DNA from: Pseudovibrio sp. M1P-2-3
GTDB lineage: Bacteria > Pseudomonadota > Alphaproteobacteria > Rhizobiales > Stappiaceae
Assembly (NCBI RefSeq): GCF_031501865.1
Contig: NZ_JARRCW010000001.1
Coordinates: 1,618,501-1,682,500, forward strand
DNA: 64,000 bases
Direction of reading: 5' to 3'
The notes under the pieces were generated by a model. The model saw only the letters and a list, made by a program, of their open reading frames with translations. It did not search any database and was not told where the DNA came from. This document shows positions 19,383 through 29,032 of this stretch, piece by piece (the first letter of the stretch is position 1; each line of letters begins with the position of its first letter). Made by a program: the position numbers and the translations under genes.

Positions 19383-19458
19383 TGCTGGAGGGCATATTCA
19401 TTCAAACAGAAGACTGCAGAACATTCTGGCCTGTGGTCACCTGTTAGAAGCTTGAAGG

Positions 19459-20054
19459 TCAAGCCTTTGGACTTTCATGATTAAAGTTCTCCGGCAGGCT
19501 GAGAAATATAAGTATGAGCAGCGCGGAAGAAACGAAGCGATAGGCGGCTGGAACAGTATTTCCATCGAGAGATTGCCACATGGAAAACCACTCTCCCGCA
19601 ATTGCTATAAAGCACGTAAACCAGAGTAAAACCGCAAGAGTAAGCCCTATAGCGGCGAGTAGCTAGCCTCCTGAAATTGAGCGGAATTTTGTTTTCTGGA
19701 TAGGAAGAGTTTCCCTGACCCAGCAAAACACAGCGCTGCAATTGCGAATTCAATCAAAACGATTGTCCAGAAGGTAAGAAGTTGAAGAGGTGGGGACCTA
19801 ATGGATCTCCAAGTAACTGTATAATCATGGGTGACATGCGTCATGCCGAGGATTGCCTCTAAAAAAGACAAGTTACCGCTGGGCTCAAGTGCATTGAAGA
19901 GGGCAGCAAGCAAGGAAAAGAGGCCGAAACTCGCCGTGAGCAGACATTTTGACAGTCGTAGGAACATTACCATCAGGAGAGCCTTCTTGCTAAGAGACCT
20001 CAGATAAGTGGAGCCCAGAGTATCTGTCTTGGTCAAGCAGTTTTTGCTTCCCAT
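19459..20054 (-). pseudogene. DUF2165 small membrane protein, frameshifted
   Basis: The minus-strand frame from 20054 encodes a DUF2165-like membrane protein (RLSKCLLTASFGLF, later YTVTWRSIRSPPLQLL) but stops at 19647 after KQNSAQFQEA. The missing C-terminal half is found immediately beyond in another frame: AAIGLTLAVLLWF, then IAIAGEWFSMWQS and LIFLSLPEN, ending at a TGA at 19459-19461. Together the pieces rebuild a normal ~195-residue protein, so a -1/+2 frameshift between about 19647 and 19665 breaks the gene. A better start is the ATG of MVMFLRLSK, with AAGG upstream. Function of the family is unknown. A sequencing error cannot be excluded. Confidence 0.8.
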
Positions 20055-20268
20055 TGCCTGCCGGCTTTTATGAATGCATTTGCCAGTTCGGTGAGTTTGC
20101 GCATTAGAGCGATTAGGGCGACTTCAGGCATGCAATACACCATGATAGTTTATAGCGCGAGTTTACCCTTTAGAGTAACCTTCTCTCTACCCTTGCATCA
20201 AACCAAGGTTGCAGAAGTGTTCAGTGCATTGATCCCCTGCACAAACTGGAGGTATTGGGTAAAGAGAA

Positions 20269-21537
20269 ATGACCAGAAATTTCAGATGGATCATTATTGC
20301 TCTACTCTTCATAATTTTGACGGTCAATTATATCGATAGGTCTGCAATATCTTTTGCAATTGAGCCCATTCAGGAAGAGTTTGGCTTCTCGACTGTACAA
20401 ATGGGCTATATTTTGGGTGCATTTGGGATCGGGTATATCCTGTCTCCGTTTGCCGGTGGTTTCCTTTCCGACAAATATGGCCCTAAAGTGTCTCTGACCG
20501 GTTCTATGATCCTTTGGACTATTGCTATTGGGTCAACTGGTTTTGCTGTTGGATTCATCAGCATTTATTTGGCACGGTTTTGCCTTGGCCTGAGCGAGGG
20601 GCCGTCGTTTCCCGCGTCTGTGCGCACAGTTAGTCTCTGGACAACGGAAAATGAGCGGGCAACTGCAATCTCGGGAACTTTTTTGGCTGTTCCTTTTTCC
20701 ATGGCAATCGGCTCACCTCTTAATGCTCTTTTGGTGGAGTATCTGGGGTGGCGGGCACAGTTTCTTGTGCTTATGGCGCTCAGTGCACTCTGGATACCGC
20801 TCTGGCTCTATTATTTTACGGATAATCCAAAAAACTCCAAGTTCATGAAGGAAGACGAGCTGAAACTTGTTGAACAGGAGAATACTCAGCCCGCAGGCGT
20901 TCCCTCCATGAATTTTCGCGATGGTTGGCAGTATGTCTCCAGAATTCCCAGTTACTGGGCAAATGTCTTTGCGCTTGCGACTTTGGGATACTATCTGTTT
21001 TTCTTCATAGCTTGGTTGCCGGAGTTCTTTTTAAGCACCTATCAGGTCTCTCTCGCCCATGCGGGATTCTTGACGTCTTTGCCTTGGCTCGTTTCCGTCT
21101 TTGTTATCTGGTACTATTCCAAGTGGTCGGACTATCTTTTGCGCAAAACAAAAAGCTACCGGATCTCAAGAAGCTACCTGATGATTGGCAGTCAATTGAT
21201 GACGGGGATTTTCATTGTTCCCCTTTTGTTCGCGCAAAACATTTTTACGGTTACGCTGCTGCTTGTCTTCGCAATCTCTGCATTTTTGTCCGCAGTGAGC
21301 CTTTATTGCAGTGTCTATGTTGATTTGGCGCGAGCTCACACGGGCTTTGCGATGGGGATCAGCACAACCGCACTGGCGATCTCCAGTTTTCTCGCACCGG
21401 TTATTACAGGATATGTGGTTGCAGGTACGGGAAGTTTTCAGGCAGCGTTTGCGCTGGTGCTCGGGCTGGCAATAACGTCTGTTATAGTTTTGGCCCTGTT
21501 CCACCACCCTGATAGGGATTTAGCGCGCTTCAAATAA
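20269..21537 (+). CDS. MFS transporter, anion:cation symporter (ACS) type
   Basis: A 422-residue major-facilitator protein with about 12 membrane helices. The first helix ends in NYIDRSAIS, typical of the anion:cation symporter branch (hexuronate, glucarate, tartrate and similar acids). The loop 2-3 signature is GGFLSDKYGPK, and FCLGLSEGPSFPA follows in helix 4. The likely role is proton-driven uptake of an organic anion; the substrate cannot be named. No catabolic or regulatory gene adjoins it, so it stands alone between the broken DUF2165 gene and convergent tyrS. A shared hairpin terminator follows. Confidence 0.88.
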   Translation: MTRNFRWIIIALLFIILTVNYIDRSAISFAIEPIQEEFGFSTVQMGYILGAFGIGYILSPFAGGFLSDKYGPKVSLTGSMILWTIAIGSTGFAVGFISIYLARFCLGLSEGPSFPASVRTVSLWTTENERATAISGTFLAVPFSMAIGSPLNALLVEYLGWRAQFLVLMALSALWIPLWLYYFTDNPKNSKFMKEDELKLVEQENTQPAGVPSMNFRDGWQYVSRIPSYWANVFALATLGYYLFFFIAWLPEFFLSTYQVSLAHAGFLTSLPWLVSVFVIWYYSKWSDYLLRKTKSYRISRSYLMIGSQLMTGIFIVPLLFAQNIFTVTLLLVFAISAFLSAVSLYCSVYVDLARAHTGFAMGISTTALAISSFLAPVITGYVVAGTGSFQAAFALVLGLAITSVIVLALFHHPDRDLARFK

Positions 21538-21539
21538 TA

Positions 21540-21565
21540 GGGCCGGAGAAGTGCTCCTCCGGCCC
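21540..21565. terminator. Bidirectional hairpin between the MFS gene and tyrS
   Basis: A 9-bp stem GGGCCGGAG / CTCCGGCCC with an 8-base loop lies between two converging genes. On the minus strand TATTATTT follows, on the plus strand no T-tract. Confidence 0.65.
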
Positions 21566-21589
21566 AGAACAACGGACTGCTGTATTTCG

Positions 21590-22843
21590 TTAAACCGGCT
21601 TCACCAGCACATGCTTTTTCTTACCAAGAGAAAGCTTGATAACGCCGTCTTCGGTGAGGTCTTCAAGGGTCAAGGAGCGCTTCTCGTTGCTCTCAGCCTT
21701 GTCGTTGATCTTCACCGCGCCGCCCTTTATGTTGCGCCGTGTTTCGCCGTTTGAGGAGCAAAGGCCCGCAGTTACAAAGGCGCCAAGCAGGCCAAATCCG
21801 GCTTCAAGCTCAGCTTTAGCCACTTCGATTGTTGGAAGACCTGCCGCATTGGCACCTTCCTCAAAGGCCTTGCGGGCAGTTTCCGCAGCAGCTTCCGCCT
21901 TGTCGCGTCCATGCAGCAGCGCAGTCGCCTCGGTTGCCAGAACTTTTTTGGCTTCATTAATTTCAGAGCCATCAAGGGCTGCAAGGTGGGAAATCTCGTC
22001 CATCGGCAGCAAAGTAAAGAGCTTCAAGAAGCGCTCTACGTCAGCGTCTTCTGTATTGCGCCAGAATTGCCAGTAATCATAGACGGACAGCATGTCTTCA
22101 TTGAGCCACACGGCACCGGCTGCTGTCTTGCCCATTTTTACACCGGAAGATGTGGTCAAAAGCGGGGTGGTAAGAGCAAACAGCTCTTTGTCTTCCATGC
22201 GCCGCCCAAGGTCCACGCCAGACAGGATGTTGCTCCACTGATCCGAGCCCCCCATCTGCAAGCGACAGCCCGTGCGCTGGTAAATCTCTACAAAATCATA
22301 GCCCTGCAGCAGCATGTAGTTGAACTCGAGGAAAGAAAGGTGCTGCTCACGTTCCAGACGCAGGCGCACACTGTCACGCTGGATCATCTGGTTCACAGAG
22401 AAGTAGCGCCCTACATTGCGCAGGAAATCCATGTAGTTGAGGCCAAGCAGCCAGTCAGCGTTGTCCATCATAATTGCGTCGTTGCCGGTATCGCCAAACG
22501 TCAGGAATTTCTCAAAAACCTGCCGGATACCGGCTTTGTTCTCTTCAATACTCTCATCGTTAAGAACCTTGCGGCTTTCGTCTTTACCGGTAGGGTCACC
22601 CACACGTGTGGTGCCTGAACCCATCAAGGCGATCGGGCGATGGCCGGTTTTCTGGAACCAGTGCAGCATCATGATCTGCACAAGAGAGCCAACATGAAGG
22701 GACTTGGCCGTGCAGTCAAAGCCGATATAGGCAGTTACGGTTTCTTCTGAGCAAAGTTTATCAAGGCCGTCAGCGTTTGACAGCTGATGGATAAAGCCGC
22801 GTTCCTCAAGGGTCCGCATGAATTCCGATTTATATGCGCTCAT
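21590..22843 (-). CDS. tyrS: Tyrosyl-tRNA synthetase
   Basis: A 417-residue class I aminoacyl-tRNA synthetase charging tRNA-Tyr. The HIGH-type motif is HVGS in [11 protein letters not shown], and the KMSKS-type loop is KMGKT in [10 protein letters not shown], as in bacterial TyrRS. Tyrosine-binding residues lie in YIGFDCTA and the [11 protein letters not shown] helix. A C-terminal S4-like RNA-binding domain occupies the last ~70 residues (GGAVKINDK). The ATG at 22843 gives the standard N-terminus MSAYKSEFM with AGG nearby; the frame is open 15 codons upstream. Monocistronic, convergent with the MFS gene. Confidence 0.96.
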   Translation of the reverse strand: MSAYKSEFMRTLEERGFIHQLSNADGLDKLCSEETVTAYIGFDCTAKSLHVGSLVQIMMLHWFQKTGHRPIALMGSGTTRVGDPTGKDESRKVLNDESIEENKAGIRQVFEKFLTFGDTGNDAIMMDNADWLLGLNYMDFLRNVGRYFSVNQMIQRDSVRLRLEREQHLSFLEFNYMLLQGYDFVEIYQRTGCRLQMGGSDQWSNILSGVDLGRRMEDKELFALTTPLLTTSSGVKMGKTAAGAVWLNEDMLSVYDYWQFWRNTEDADVERFLKLFTLLPMDEISHLAALDGSEINEAKKVLATEATALLHGRDKAEAAAETARKAFEEGANAAGLPTIEVAKAELEAGFGLLGAFVTAGLCSSNGETRRNIKGGAVKINDKAESNEKRSLTLEDLTEDGVIKLSLGKKKHVLVKPV

Positions 22844-23025
22844 AGTAGAAACCTGTTCAATCACGAAAGTGCCCGCAGCAAAGGGCAAACCAATAGTTTT
22901 GCAAGCTCTATACCCGAGTTCTGAGGTAAGATCATCTGTTTTTAGGAAAGTTTTGGCGAGTTTCTTGTCCCCATTGCATCGTTTTTAAGTACCGGCCCAA
23001 GGAGGTGGTAGTCTGACGGGAGCTC

Positions 23026-23053
23026 TTGACAGATCTTATCTGTCGATTATTCT
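23026..23053 (+). promoter_or_regulatory. arsR promoter with overlapping operator palindrome
   Basis: A -35 TTGACA (23026-23031) and a -10 TATTCT (23048-23053) are 16 bases apart. The -10 box ends six bases before the arsR ATG, so the transcript would start at or very near the start codon (leaderless). The perfect inverted repeat GACAGAT-CTT-ATCTGTC (23028-23044) covers the -35 box and spacer, exactly where an ArsR dimer would block RNA polymerase. Confidence 0.8.
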
Positions 23054-23059
23054 AGACAT

Positions 23060-23392
23060 ATGGACTTTAATAACGCAACCCAAGCCTTTGCCGCACTTTC
23101 TCAGGAAACACGGCTCAAGGTCTATAAAATACTGATGGAATACGGCAGTACGGGCCTTGCCGCTGGCGCAATAAGCGATCAGCTTGGCATCCCGCATAAT
23201 ACCCTTTCGTTCCATCTCTCACATCTGTCCCAAGCTGGCCTCGTTTCCAGCCGCAAGGAAGGGCGTAAAGTCATCTATGCGGCCAATGGCCAGACTGTGG
23301 AATCTCTTATTTTGTTCTTGCGCGAAAACTGCTGCTCGGCCTCCCAAGAGGCTAACGAGCAGTGCAGCCCGATTTTGAAAGAAAAACCATGA
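23060..23392 (+). CDS. arsR: ArsR-family arsenite-responsive repressor
   Basis: A 110-residue winged-helix repressor. The DNA-recognition helix region is [13 protein letters not shown] (~45-57), and the wing is [13 protein letters not shown]. Cysteines C91, C92 and C102 lie near the C-terminus, like the off-helix arsenite site of the Acidithiobacillus-type ArsR, rather than in an alpha3 CxC site. It should release the overlapping operator when arsenite binds. The gene overlaps acr3 by four bases (ATGA), and the promoter spacing implies a leaderless mRNA. Confidence 0.92.
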   Translation: MDFNNATQAFAALSQETRLKVYKILMEYGSTGLAAGAISDQLGIPHNTLSFHLSHLSQAGLVSSRKEGRKVIYAANGQTVESLILFLRENCCSASQEANEQCSPILKEKP

Positions 23393-24429
23393 GTGCACCG
23401 TCTCCAATGGGACTGTTTGAGCGCTACCTCTCCGTGTGGGTGGCGCTTTGTATTGTGGCTGGCCTGTTCTTCGGCCTTCAAATGCCTGAGGTCTTCAAAT
23501 TTATAGCCTCTCTCGAGTACGCCAGCGTGAATCTGGTGGTGGCTCTCTTTATTTGGGTGATGATTTACCCGATGATGGTCAACGTGGACTTTGCCTCCCT
23601 TAAAGATGTGGGAAAAAAGCCCAAGGGCCTGTGCATCACCTTGGTGGTGAACTGGCTGATCAAACCATTCACCATGGCTTTTCTTGGTGTTCTGTTCTTT
23701 GAGCATGTGTTTGCGGGACTCGTGGATCCAGCCAGTGCCAAGGAATACATCGCGGGCATGATCTTACTGGGCGTTGCCCCGTGTACCGCCATGGTGTTTG
23801 TGTGGAGCCAGCTTGTGCGCGGAGACGCCAATTACACCTTAGTGCAAGTGTCCATCAACGACATCATCATGGTGTTCGCCTTCGCCCCCATTGCAGCATT
23901 TCTTCTCGGGGTGACGGATGTTGTGGTACCTTGGGAAACTCTGGTACTTTCTGTGGGGCTATACGTTATCATTCCCTTGCTGGCTGGCTATCTCACCCGT
24001 AAGCAGCTGGAAAAAAAGGCAGATGCGGACAGCATTAGTGCGTTTACAGGGAAGGTTAAACCCCTCTCAGTTCTTGGCTTGCTGGCAACTGTGGTTCTGC
24101 TGTTTGCCTTTCAGGCGCAAACCATTTTGGCAGACCCGTTTGTCATTGCCCTAATCGCCATTCCGCTTCTCGTCCAGTCCTATGGCATTTTCTTTGTGGC
24201 CTATGCCTGGGGGTATTTGTGGCGTGTGCCGTTTCAGGTATCTGCACCTGCGGCTCTCATCGGTACCTCCAATTTCTTCGAGTTGGCGGTAGCTGTCGCC
24301 ATTAGCCTGTTCGGCCTCAACTCCGGCGCAGCCCTTGCAACTGTGGTGGGCGTGCTGGTCGAAGTGCCAGTCATGCTTTCTCTGGTCGCGCTGGCCAACT
24401 CTACACGGCGTTATTTTCCAGCTGTGTGA
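23389..24429 (+). CDS. acr3: Acr3-type arsenite efflux permease
   Basis: A 346-residue membrane protein with ten predicted helices, of the ACR3 (BART superfamily) arsenite exporters. The conserved cysteine lies in [15 protein letters not shown] in helix 4, and helix 9 carries the conserved [16 protein letters not shown] stretch. It expels arsenite using the proton gradient. The ATG at 23389 overlaps the arsR stop (ATGA), giving coupled translation; the open frame extends nine codons upstream inside arsR. No arsenate reductase arsC or methylase arsM is adjacent, so this is a minimal two-gene arsenite operon. Confidence 0.94.
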   Translation: MSAPSPMGLFERYLSVWVALCIVAGLFFGLQMPEVFKFIASLEYASVNLVVALFIWVMIYPMMVNVDFASLKDVGKKPKGLCITLVVNWLIKPFTMAFLGVLFFEHVFAGLVDPASAKEYIAGMILLGVAPCTAMVFVWSQLVRGDANYTLVQVSINDIIMVFAFAPIAAFLLGVTDVVVPWETLVLSVGLYVIIPLLAGYLTRKQLEKKADADSISAFTGKVKPLSVLGLLATVVLLFAFQAQTILADPFVIALIAIPLLVQSYGIFFVAYAWGYLWRVPFQVSAPAALIGTSNFFELAVAVAISLFGLNSGAALATVVGVLVEVPVMLSLVALANSTRRYFPAV

Positions 24430-24452
24430 GGAATTTTAGGTAAATGGGGAAG

Positions 24453-24470
24453 AGGGGGAATTCTCCCCCT
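24453..24470 (+). terminator. Hairpin downstream of acr3
   Basis: The perfect 7-bp stem AGGGGGA / TCCCCCT with a four-base loop lies 24 bases past the acr3 stop. No T-tract follows, so it is a weak terminator candidate. Confidence 0.4.
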
Positions 24471-24714
24471 TAGCCCAATAGGTGGAACCCGCTCCATAGA
24501 GATATCCAATACCTGTGGGAACTGCCCTGTGATTTTTAAAGAAAGTCGTTCTTCAATATATAAAAATAACGATAAATCGACGCTTTGACGGCTATTGGCT
24601 TAAAATAGTCGCTTGCTTATTTTTTGAGCTTTAAAATTGAGGCTCACTCCGGCAAACCATCCTAAATTTTTAAGGGAGTGCTCGGTGCTCCTTCATCAAA
24701 GCAAGGATAGTTCT

Positions 24715-25491
24715 ATGAAGAATTGGGCGTTAGCGGCAACTGCTCTGGTTGCTGTTTCTGTTGCGGGCGGCGTACAGGCCAAAGAATGGACAAAAATCAG
24801 GATCGCGACAGAGGCGTCTTATCCTCCATTTGCTTACACCACCGCATCCGGTGAGCTGGTCGGCTTTGAAATTGATCTGGGCAATGCATTATGTGAAGCT
24901 GCGAAAGTGGAGTGTGAATGGTATCCGGTTGACTGGGAAGGTCTTATTCCGGGCCTGTTGGCAAACAAGTATGATGCGATCATGGCGTCCATGTCTGCAA
25001 CTGAGGAAAGAAAGGAAATGATTTCCTTCTCTCCCAAGTACTATAACACACCACCAGCCATTGCCGTTCCAAAAGACAGCAATTTGAGTGAGGCCTCCGT
25101 AGAAGGCTTGAAAGATGCAACTATCGGCGTTCAGGTTGGCACGACACATGCAATTTTTGCTGATGAAGTTCTGAAGGACGCGGAAGTTTCTGTTTATCCA
25201 TCTGCGGATGAATATAAGCTGGATCTGGAAAACGGCCGCGTTGATGCCATCGTTGATGATGTGGTGGTTCTGTCCGAGTGGATCAACTCCGAAAAGGGCG
25301 CCTGCTGCAAGCTTCTGGGCACGATGTCCACTATTCCTGAAATCCACGGGGAAGGTGTAGGCGTTGGTCTGCGTAAGGATGACAAAGAGCTGTCCGAACT
25401 ATTTGCCAAAGCAACCACCACAATCCGTGAAAACGGCGTTTACAAGCAAATCAACGACAAGTACTTCGACTTCGACGTCTACGGCGACTGA
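24715..25491 (+). CDS. Polar amino-acid ABC transporter periplasmic binding protein (ArgT/HisJ-like), orphan
   Basis: A 258-residue SBP_bac_3 protein. The ATG at 24715 has AAGGA eight bases before it and is followed by a clean signal peptide ending VQAKE (~1-21). The mature part begins IRIATEASYPPF and contains GFEIDLGNALC and SATEERKEMISFS, signatures of lysine/arginine/ornithine/histidine binding proteins. Four cysteines in CEAAKVEC and GACCKLLG are a feature of this subgroup. No permease or ATPase gene flanks it, so it must feed a transporter encoded elsewhere or act as a sensor. A strong terminator follows at 25525. Confidence 0.9.
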   Translation: MKNWALAATALVAVSVAGGVQAKEWTKIRIATEASYPPFAYTTASGELVGFEIDLGNALCEAAKVECEWYPVDWEGLIPGLLANKYDAIMASMSATEERKEMISFSPKYYNTPPAIAVPKDSNLSEASVEGLKDATIGVQVGTTHAIFADEVLKDAEVSVYPSADEYKLDLENGRVDAIVDDVVVLSEWINSEKGACCKLLGTMSTIPEIHGEGVGVGLRKDDKELSELFAKATTTIRENGVYKQINDKYFDFDVYGD

Positions 25492-25524
25492 TGCATCGGC
25501 CAACGTAATTTAAAGATCTCAAGA

Positions 25525-25546
25525 GGCGGGGCATTCCCGCCTTTTT
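25525..25546 (+). terminator. Intrinsic terminator of the binding-protein gene
   Basis: A 6-bp GGCGGG / CCCGCC stem is followed directly by TTTTT, 33 bases past the stop codon. Confidence 0.85.
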
Positions 25547-26150
25547 CTGTGAAGAGCATAGTTCAAAATAAAAGACCCTGCGCCGCAAATACGGGCTGCA
25601 GGGTCTGGCTTTTATAGTTGGATCGCCGCCGCTTCTTAGTGTGATCTCAATCAGCTCTCGGTGCTGATTATGGTGAAGCTGGCTGGTTTCGATCCGTGCT
25701 GTCGAGGTACTTCCTGATGTTCACAACTGAGAATTACCGATAGGCTGCGATTGGGTCTGCTATCTGCAACAAACTACGGTATAAATTAAATCCCTCTTTC
25801 TTTTCATCAGCTGTGATGAAGGGAAGTCATTCCGAAAAATATGTCAGAATATGTATCTGTCCCGCTTGAGGAGGCCGGGTCCGCCTTGGCGGATGTCATA
25901 GTGCCAGCCATTGCGCTCGCTTGGGATATTTCAAATCTGATTAGGCGGAGTCATTCCTAACCTCCCAATTTGCTAGAACCCTAACATGGTGTGGGGGGGC
26001 ATTCTTTTCAAGGTCTCAAAGCTCGAAAAAAGACGTGGTCATAAAATTATCTGAAAAATGAATTGCGCAATGGGATCGCAAAAGGCTCGGATGCTCACAA
26101 AGTCACATCGGGTGCGTCGTGTATTTATTGCTACTTAGGAGTGTGATGCG
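25547..26150. other. Gene-poor region with hairpins
   Basis: About 600 bases without a convincing protein gene. It holds a minus-strand terminator (25569-25606), a TCCGCC-TT-GGCGGA hairpin (25880-25893) and two GTCATTCC repeats. A minus-strand frame without an obvious start ends at about 25652 with the peptide KPASFTIISTES, which could be a gene remnant. A small RNA on the minus strand would explain the terminator. Confidence 0.5.
25569..25606 (-). terminator. Minus-strand intrinsic terminator without an assigned gene
   Basis: A 9-bp perfect stem AGACCCTGC / GCAGGGTCT (25573-25581 with 25598-25606) has a 16-base loop. Read on the minus strand it ends in TTTTATTTT, a good U-tract. The plus-strand gene upstream already has its own terminator at 25525, so this one should end a minus-strand transcript starting within 25610-26150. 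Confidence 0.6.
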
Positions 26151-26690
26151 ATGCCCTTATATCAAACAGATCCTTTGCAAGGCACGACCAATATGACCAT
26201 CTCGCAGCTCATACAGCGTGCGGGAACGGGAAACCCGGGTCCGACCCCTGTAATCAATCCAAATCCGAATCCCAATTATTTATGGGTGAACCAATTTGGA
26301 CAGCAAACCCTTGATGCCACACAGAACCCCACGGCAACAGCAGCAATCGGGCTTATAACCTGTGCATCGGTGATCATGGTTTCCACCAATCCCAATGATG
26401 CGCCGCAGGCCTCTGTTTACCATGCTAATGCCGGTGTTGTGAGCGCCAATGACATGAACCAGTTGCGTCTGGGGATCAGCGGTAATCCTAATGCCCTGCC
26501 TGCATGGAATGATCTACTGGTGGTCTATGCGGTGGCTGGTGCGTGGGATGCTGGTTACACCGGTGAAATCAATACAATAGTGGGACTTGGAATCCCGGCG
26601 GGTCAAGTGACGTGGTTGGAACGCGTTCCAGCGGGTGTATTTGGCATCAATTCCCTCGGACAGGTGGGGTCCCCCGGTATCGTGGGATAG
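26151..26690 (+). CDS. Unrecognised 179-residue protein with Cys/His motif
   Basis: I do not recognise this protein. It is preceded by a clear Shine-Dalgarno (TTAGGAG, nine bases before ATG) and followed by a strong terminator, so it is very likely expressed. There is no signal peptide. Residues 27-42 are Pro/Asn/Gly-rich (NPNPNPN), then a compact domain follows. One cysteine (C71 in GLITCASVIM) and one histidine (H91 in SVYHANAG) sit 20 residues apart, with a hydrophobic strand before each. This resembles the Cys-His spacing in CheD-like glutamine deamidases and related toxin folds; the resemblance is suggestive only. It stands alone, convergent with glnA. Confidence 0.7.
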   Translation: MPLYQTDPLQGTTNMTISQLIQRAGTGNPGPTPVINPNPNPNYLWVNQFGQQTLDATQNPTATAAIGLITCASVIMVSTNPNDAPQASVYHANAGVVSANDMNQLRLGISGNPNALPAWNDLLVVYAVAGAWDAGYTGEINTIVGLGIPAGQVTWLERVPAGVFGINSLGQVGSPGIVG

Positions 26691-26720
26691 GCAAGATCGA
26701 TGACAGGGCGCGGAATGAAA

Positions 26721-26757
26721 AAGCCCCGGCAAAACAAAATCTGCCGGGGCCTTTTAT
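26721..26757. terminator. Bidirectional terminator between the 179-aa gene and glnA
   Basis: A 9-bp GCCCCGGCA / TGCCGGGGC stem is flanked by AAAAA on the left and CCTTTTATT on the right, so it serves both converging genes. Confidence 0.88.
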
Positions 26758-26794
26758 TCTTTGCTATGCCCGATAAAAGGCAGGAGCTGAAGAA

Positions 26795-28204
26795 TTAGAC
26801 GGAGTAGTACATGTCAAATTCTACTGGGTGTGGAGTCATGTCAGTGCGCTCCACTTCTTCCATTTTCAGCTCGATGTAAGCATCAATCTGGTCGTCATCC
26901 ATAACGCCGCCAGCTTTCAAGAACTCACGGTCTGTGTCGAGAGATTCCAGAGCTTCACGCAAGGAAGATGCAACGGTTGGGATTTCTGCAAGCTCTTCCG
27001 CAGGAAGATCATACAGGTTTTTGTCCATTGCATCGCCAGGGTGGAGCTTGTTCTTGATGCCATCAAGGCCAGCCATAAGAATGGCGGAGAATGCCAAGTA
27101 CGGGTTCGCTGTTGGATCTGGGAAACGTACTTCAACACGCTTCGCTTTTGGCGACGTCGTGTGCGGAATACGGCAGGAAGCGGAACGGTTACGCGAAGAG
27201 TATGCCAGAAGAACTGGAGCCTCGTAACCTGGAACCAGACGCTTGTAGGAGTTGGTTGAAGCGTTTGTGAAAGCGTTCAGGGCTTTCGCGTGCTTCAAGA
27301 TACCGCCGATGAAGTACAGAGCGTCTTCGGAAAGGTCTGCATACTGGTTGCCGGCGAAGCCTGGCTGACCATCTTTCCAGAGGGACAGGTGACAGTGCAT
27401 GCCGGTGCCGTTATCGCCAAAAACTGGCTTAGGCATGAAGGTTGCGGACTTGCCATAGGCGTGAGCAACCTGATGAACCACGTACTTGTAGATCTGCATG
27501 TGGTCAGCCATTGTGGTCAATGTCTGGAACTGCATGCCAAGTTCGTGCTGAGCTGCCGCCACTTCGTGGTGGTGCTTTTCAACCTTAACGCCCATTTCTG
27601 TCATGACAGAAAGCATCTCGGAGCGGATGTCCTGACAGCTGTCGATAGGAGGAACCGGGAAGTAACCACCTTTTGTGCGAGGACGGTGACCAAGGTTACC
27701 GGTCTCGTATTCGCTGTCCATGTTGGAAGGCAGCTCAGTGCTGTCCAGCTTGAAACCTGTGTTGTAAGGGTCGGAAGCGAAGCGAACATCGTCAAAGATG
27801 AAGAACTCAGCTTCAGGGCCAACAAATACAGTATCGCCAGCGCCGCATGCTTTCACATATGCTTCTGCGCGTTTTGCTGTCATGCGTGGGTCACGGTTGT
27901 AACCTTCGCCGGAAAGCGGGTCGAGAATGTCACAGAAAATGGACATTGTGGACTGCGCAAAGAATGGGTCGATGTGTGCAGTGGCAGGGTCCGGCATCAA
28001 AGTCATGTCGGATTCGTTGATGGCTTTCCAACCAGCGATGGAAGATCCGTCAAAGGCAACACCTTCGGCAAACATGTCTTCATGAACTTGCGACACGTCC
28101 ATTGTGACGTGCTGCATTTTGCCGCGAGGATCAGAAAAACGCAGATCTACGAACTTTACGTCTTTCTCTTTGATTTCTTTCAGGACTTCGCTAGCTGTTG
28201 TCAT
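26795..28204 (-). CDS. glnA: Glutamine synthetase, type I
   Basis: A 469-residue GSI enzyme making glutamine from glutamate and ammonia with ATP. Signatures include FDGSSIAGW near residue 50, FGPEAEFF-type [13 protein letters not shown], the metal-site [11 protein letters not shown] and [11 protein letters not shown] (here [11 protein letters not shown]). NRSASCRIP lies in the ATP/glutamate site. The adenylylation tyrosine is in [10 protein letters not shown], so it should be controlled by GlnE. It follows glnB by 129 bases on the same strand, the standard nitrogen-control pair of alphaproteobacteria. A 7-bp inverted repeat (28267-28289) lies in the gap. Confidence 0.98.
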   Translation of the reverse strand: MTTASEVLKEIKEKDVKFVDLRFSDPRGKMQHVTMDVSQVHEDMFAEGVAFDGSSIAGWKAINESDMTLMPDPATAHIDPFFAQSTMSIFCDILDPLSGEGYNRDPRMTAKRAEAYVKACGAGDTVFVGPEAEFFIFDDVRFASDPYNTGFKLDSTELPSNMDSEYETGNLGHRPRTKGGYFPVPPIDSCQDIRSEMLSVMTEMGVKVEKHHHEVAAAQHELGMQFQTLTTMADHMQIYKYVVHQVAHAYGKSATFMPKPVFGDNGTGMHCHLSLWKDGQPGFAGNQYADLSEDALYFIGGILKHAKALNAFTNASTNSYKRLVPGYEAPVLLAYSSRNRSASCRIPHTTSPKAKRVEVRFPDPTANPYLAFSAILMAGLDGIKNKLHPGDAMDKNLYDLPAEELAEIPTVASSLREALESLDTDREFLKAGGVMDDDQIDAYIELKMEEVERTDMTPHPVEFDMYYSV

Positions 28205-28266
28205 AGTGTCCTACCCTTTATTTTATTGCAGCAAGCTGCGTTGGTAATTAACTGTTGGAGTACATG

Positions 28267-28289
28267 TGGTTCTAATGCCCCAAGAACCA
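28267..28289 (-). promoter_or_regulatory. Inverted repeat in the glnB-glnA gap
   Basis: TGGTTCT-N9-AGAACCA forms 7-base arms in the 129-base gap between glnB and glnA. It could be an operator of a separate glnA promoter or an mRNA hairpin setting the glnB:glnA ratio. I see no convincing sigma-54 (TGGCAC-N5-TTGC) site. Confidence 0.4.
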
Positions 28290-28333
28290 ACTTTTCTCTA
28301 TCTATGATCAGTTGATATTGTCTCAACTGAAAA

Positions 28334-29032
<699 letters not shown>

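Noticed and set aside
27290-28315. 341-codon plus-strand frame
   Set aside because: Antisense of glnA with no recognisable content.
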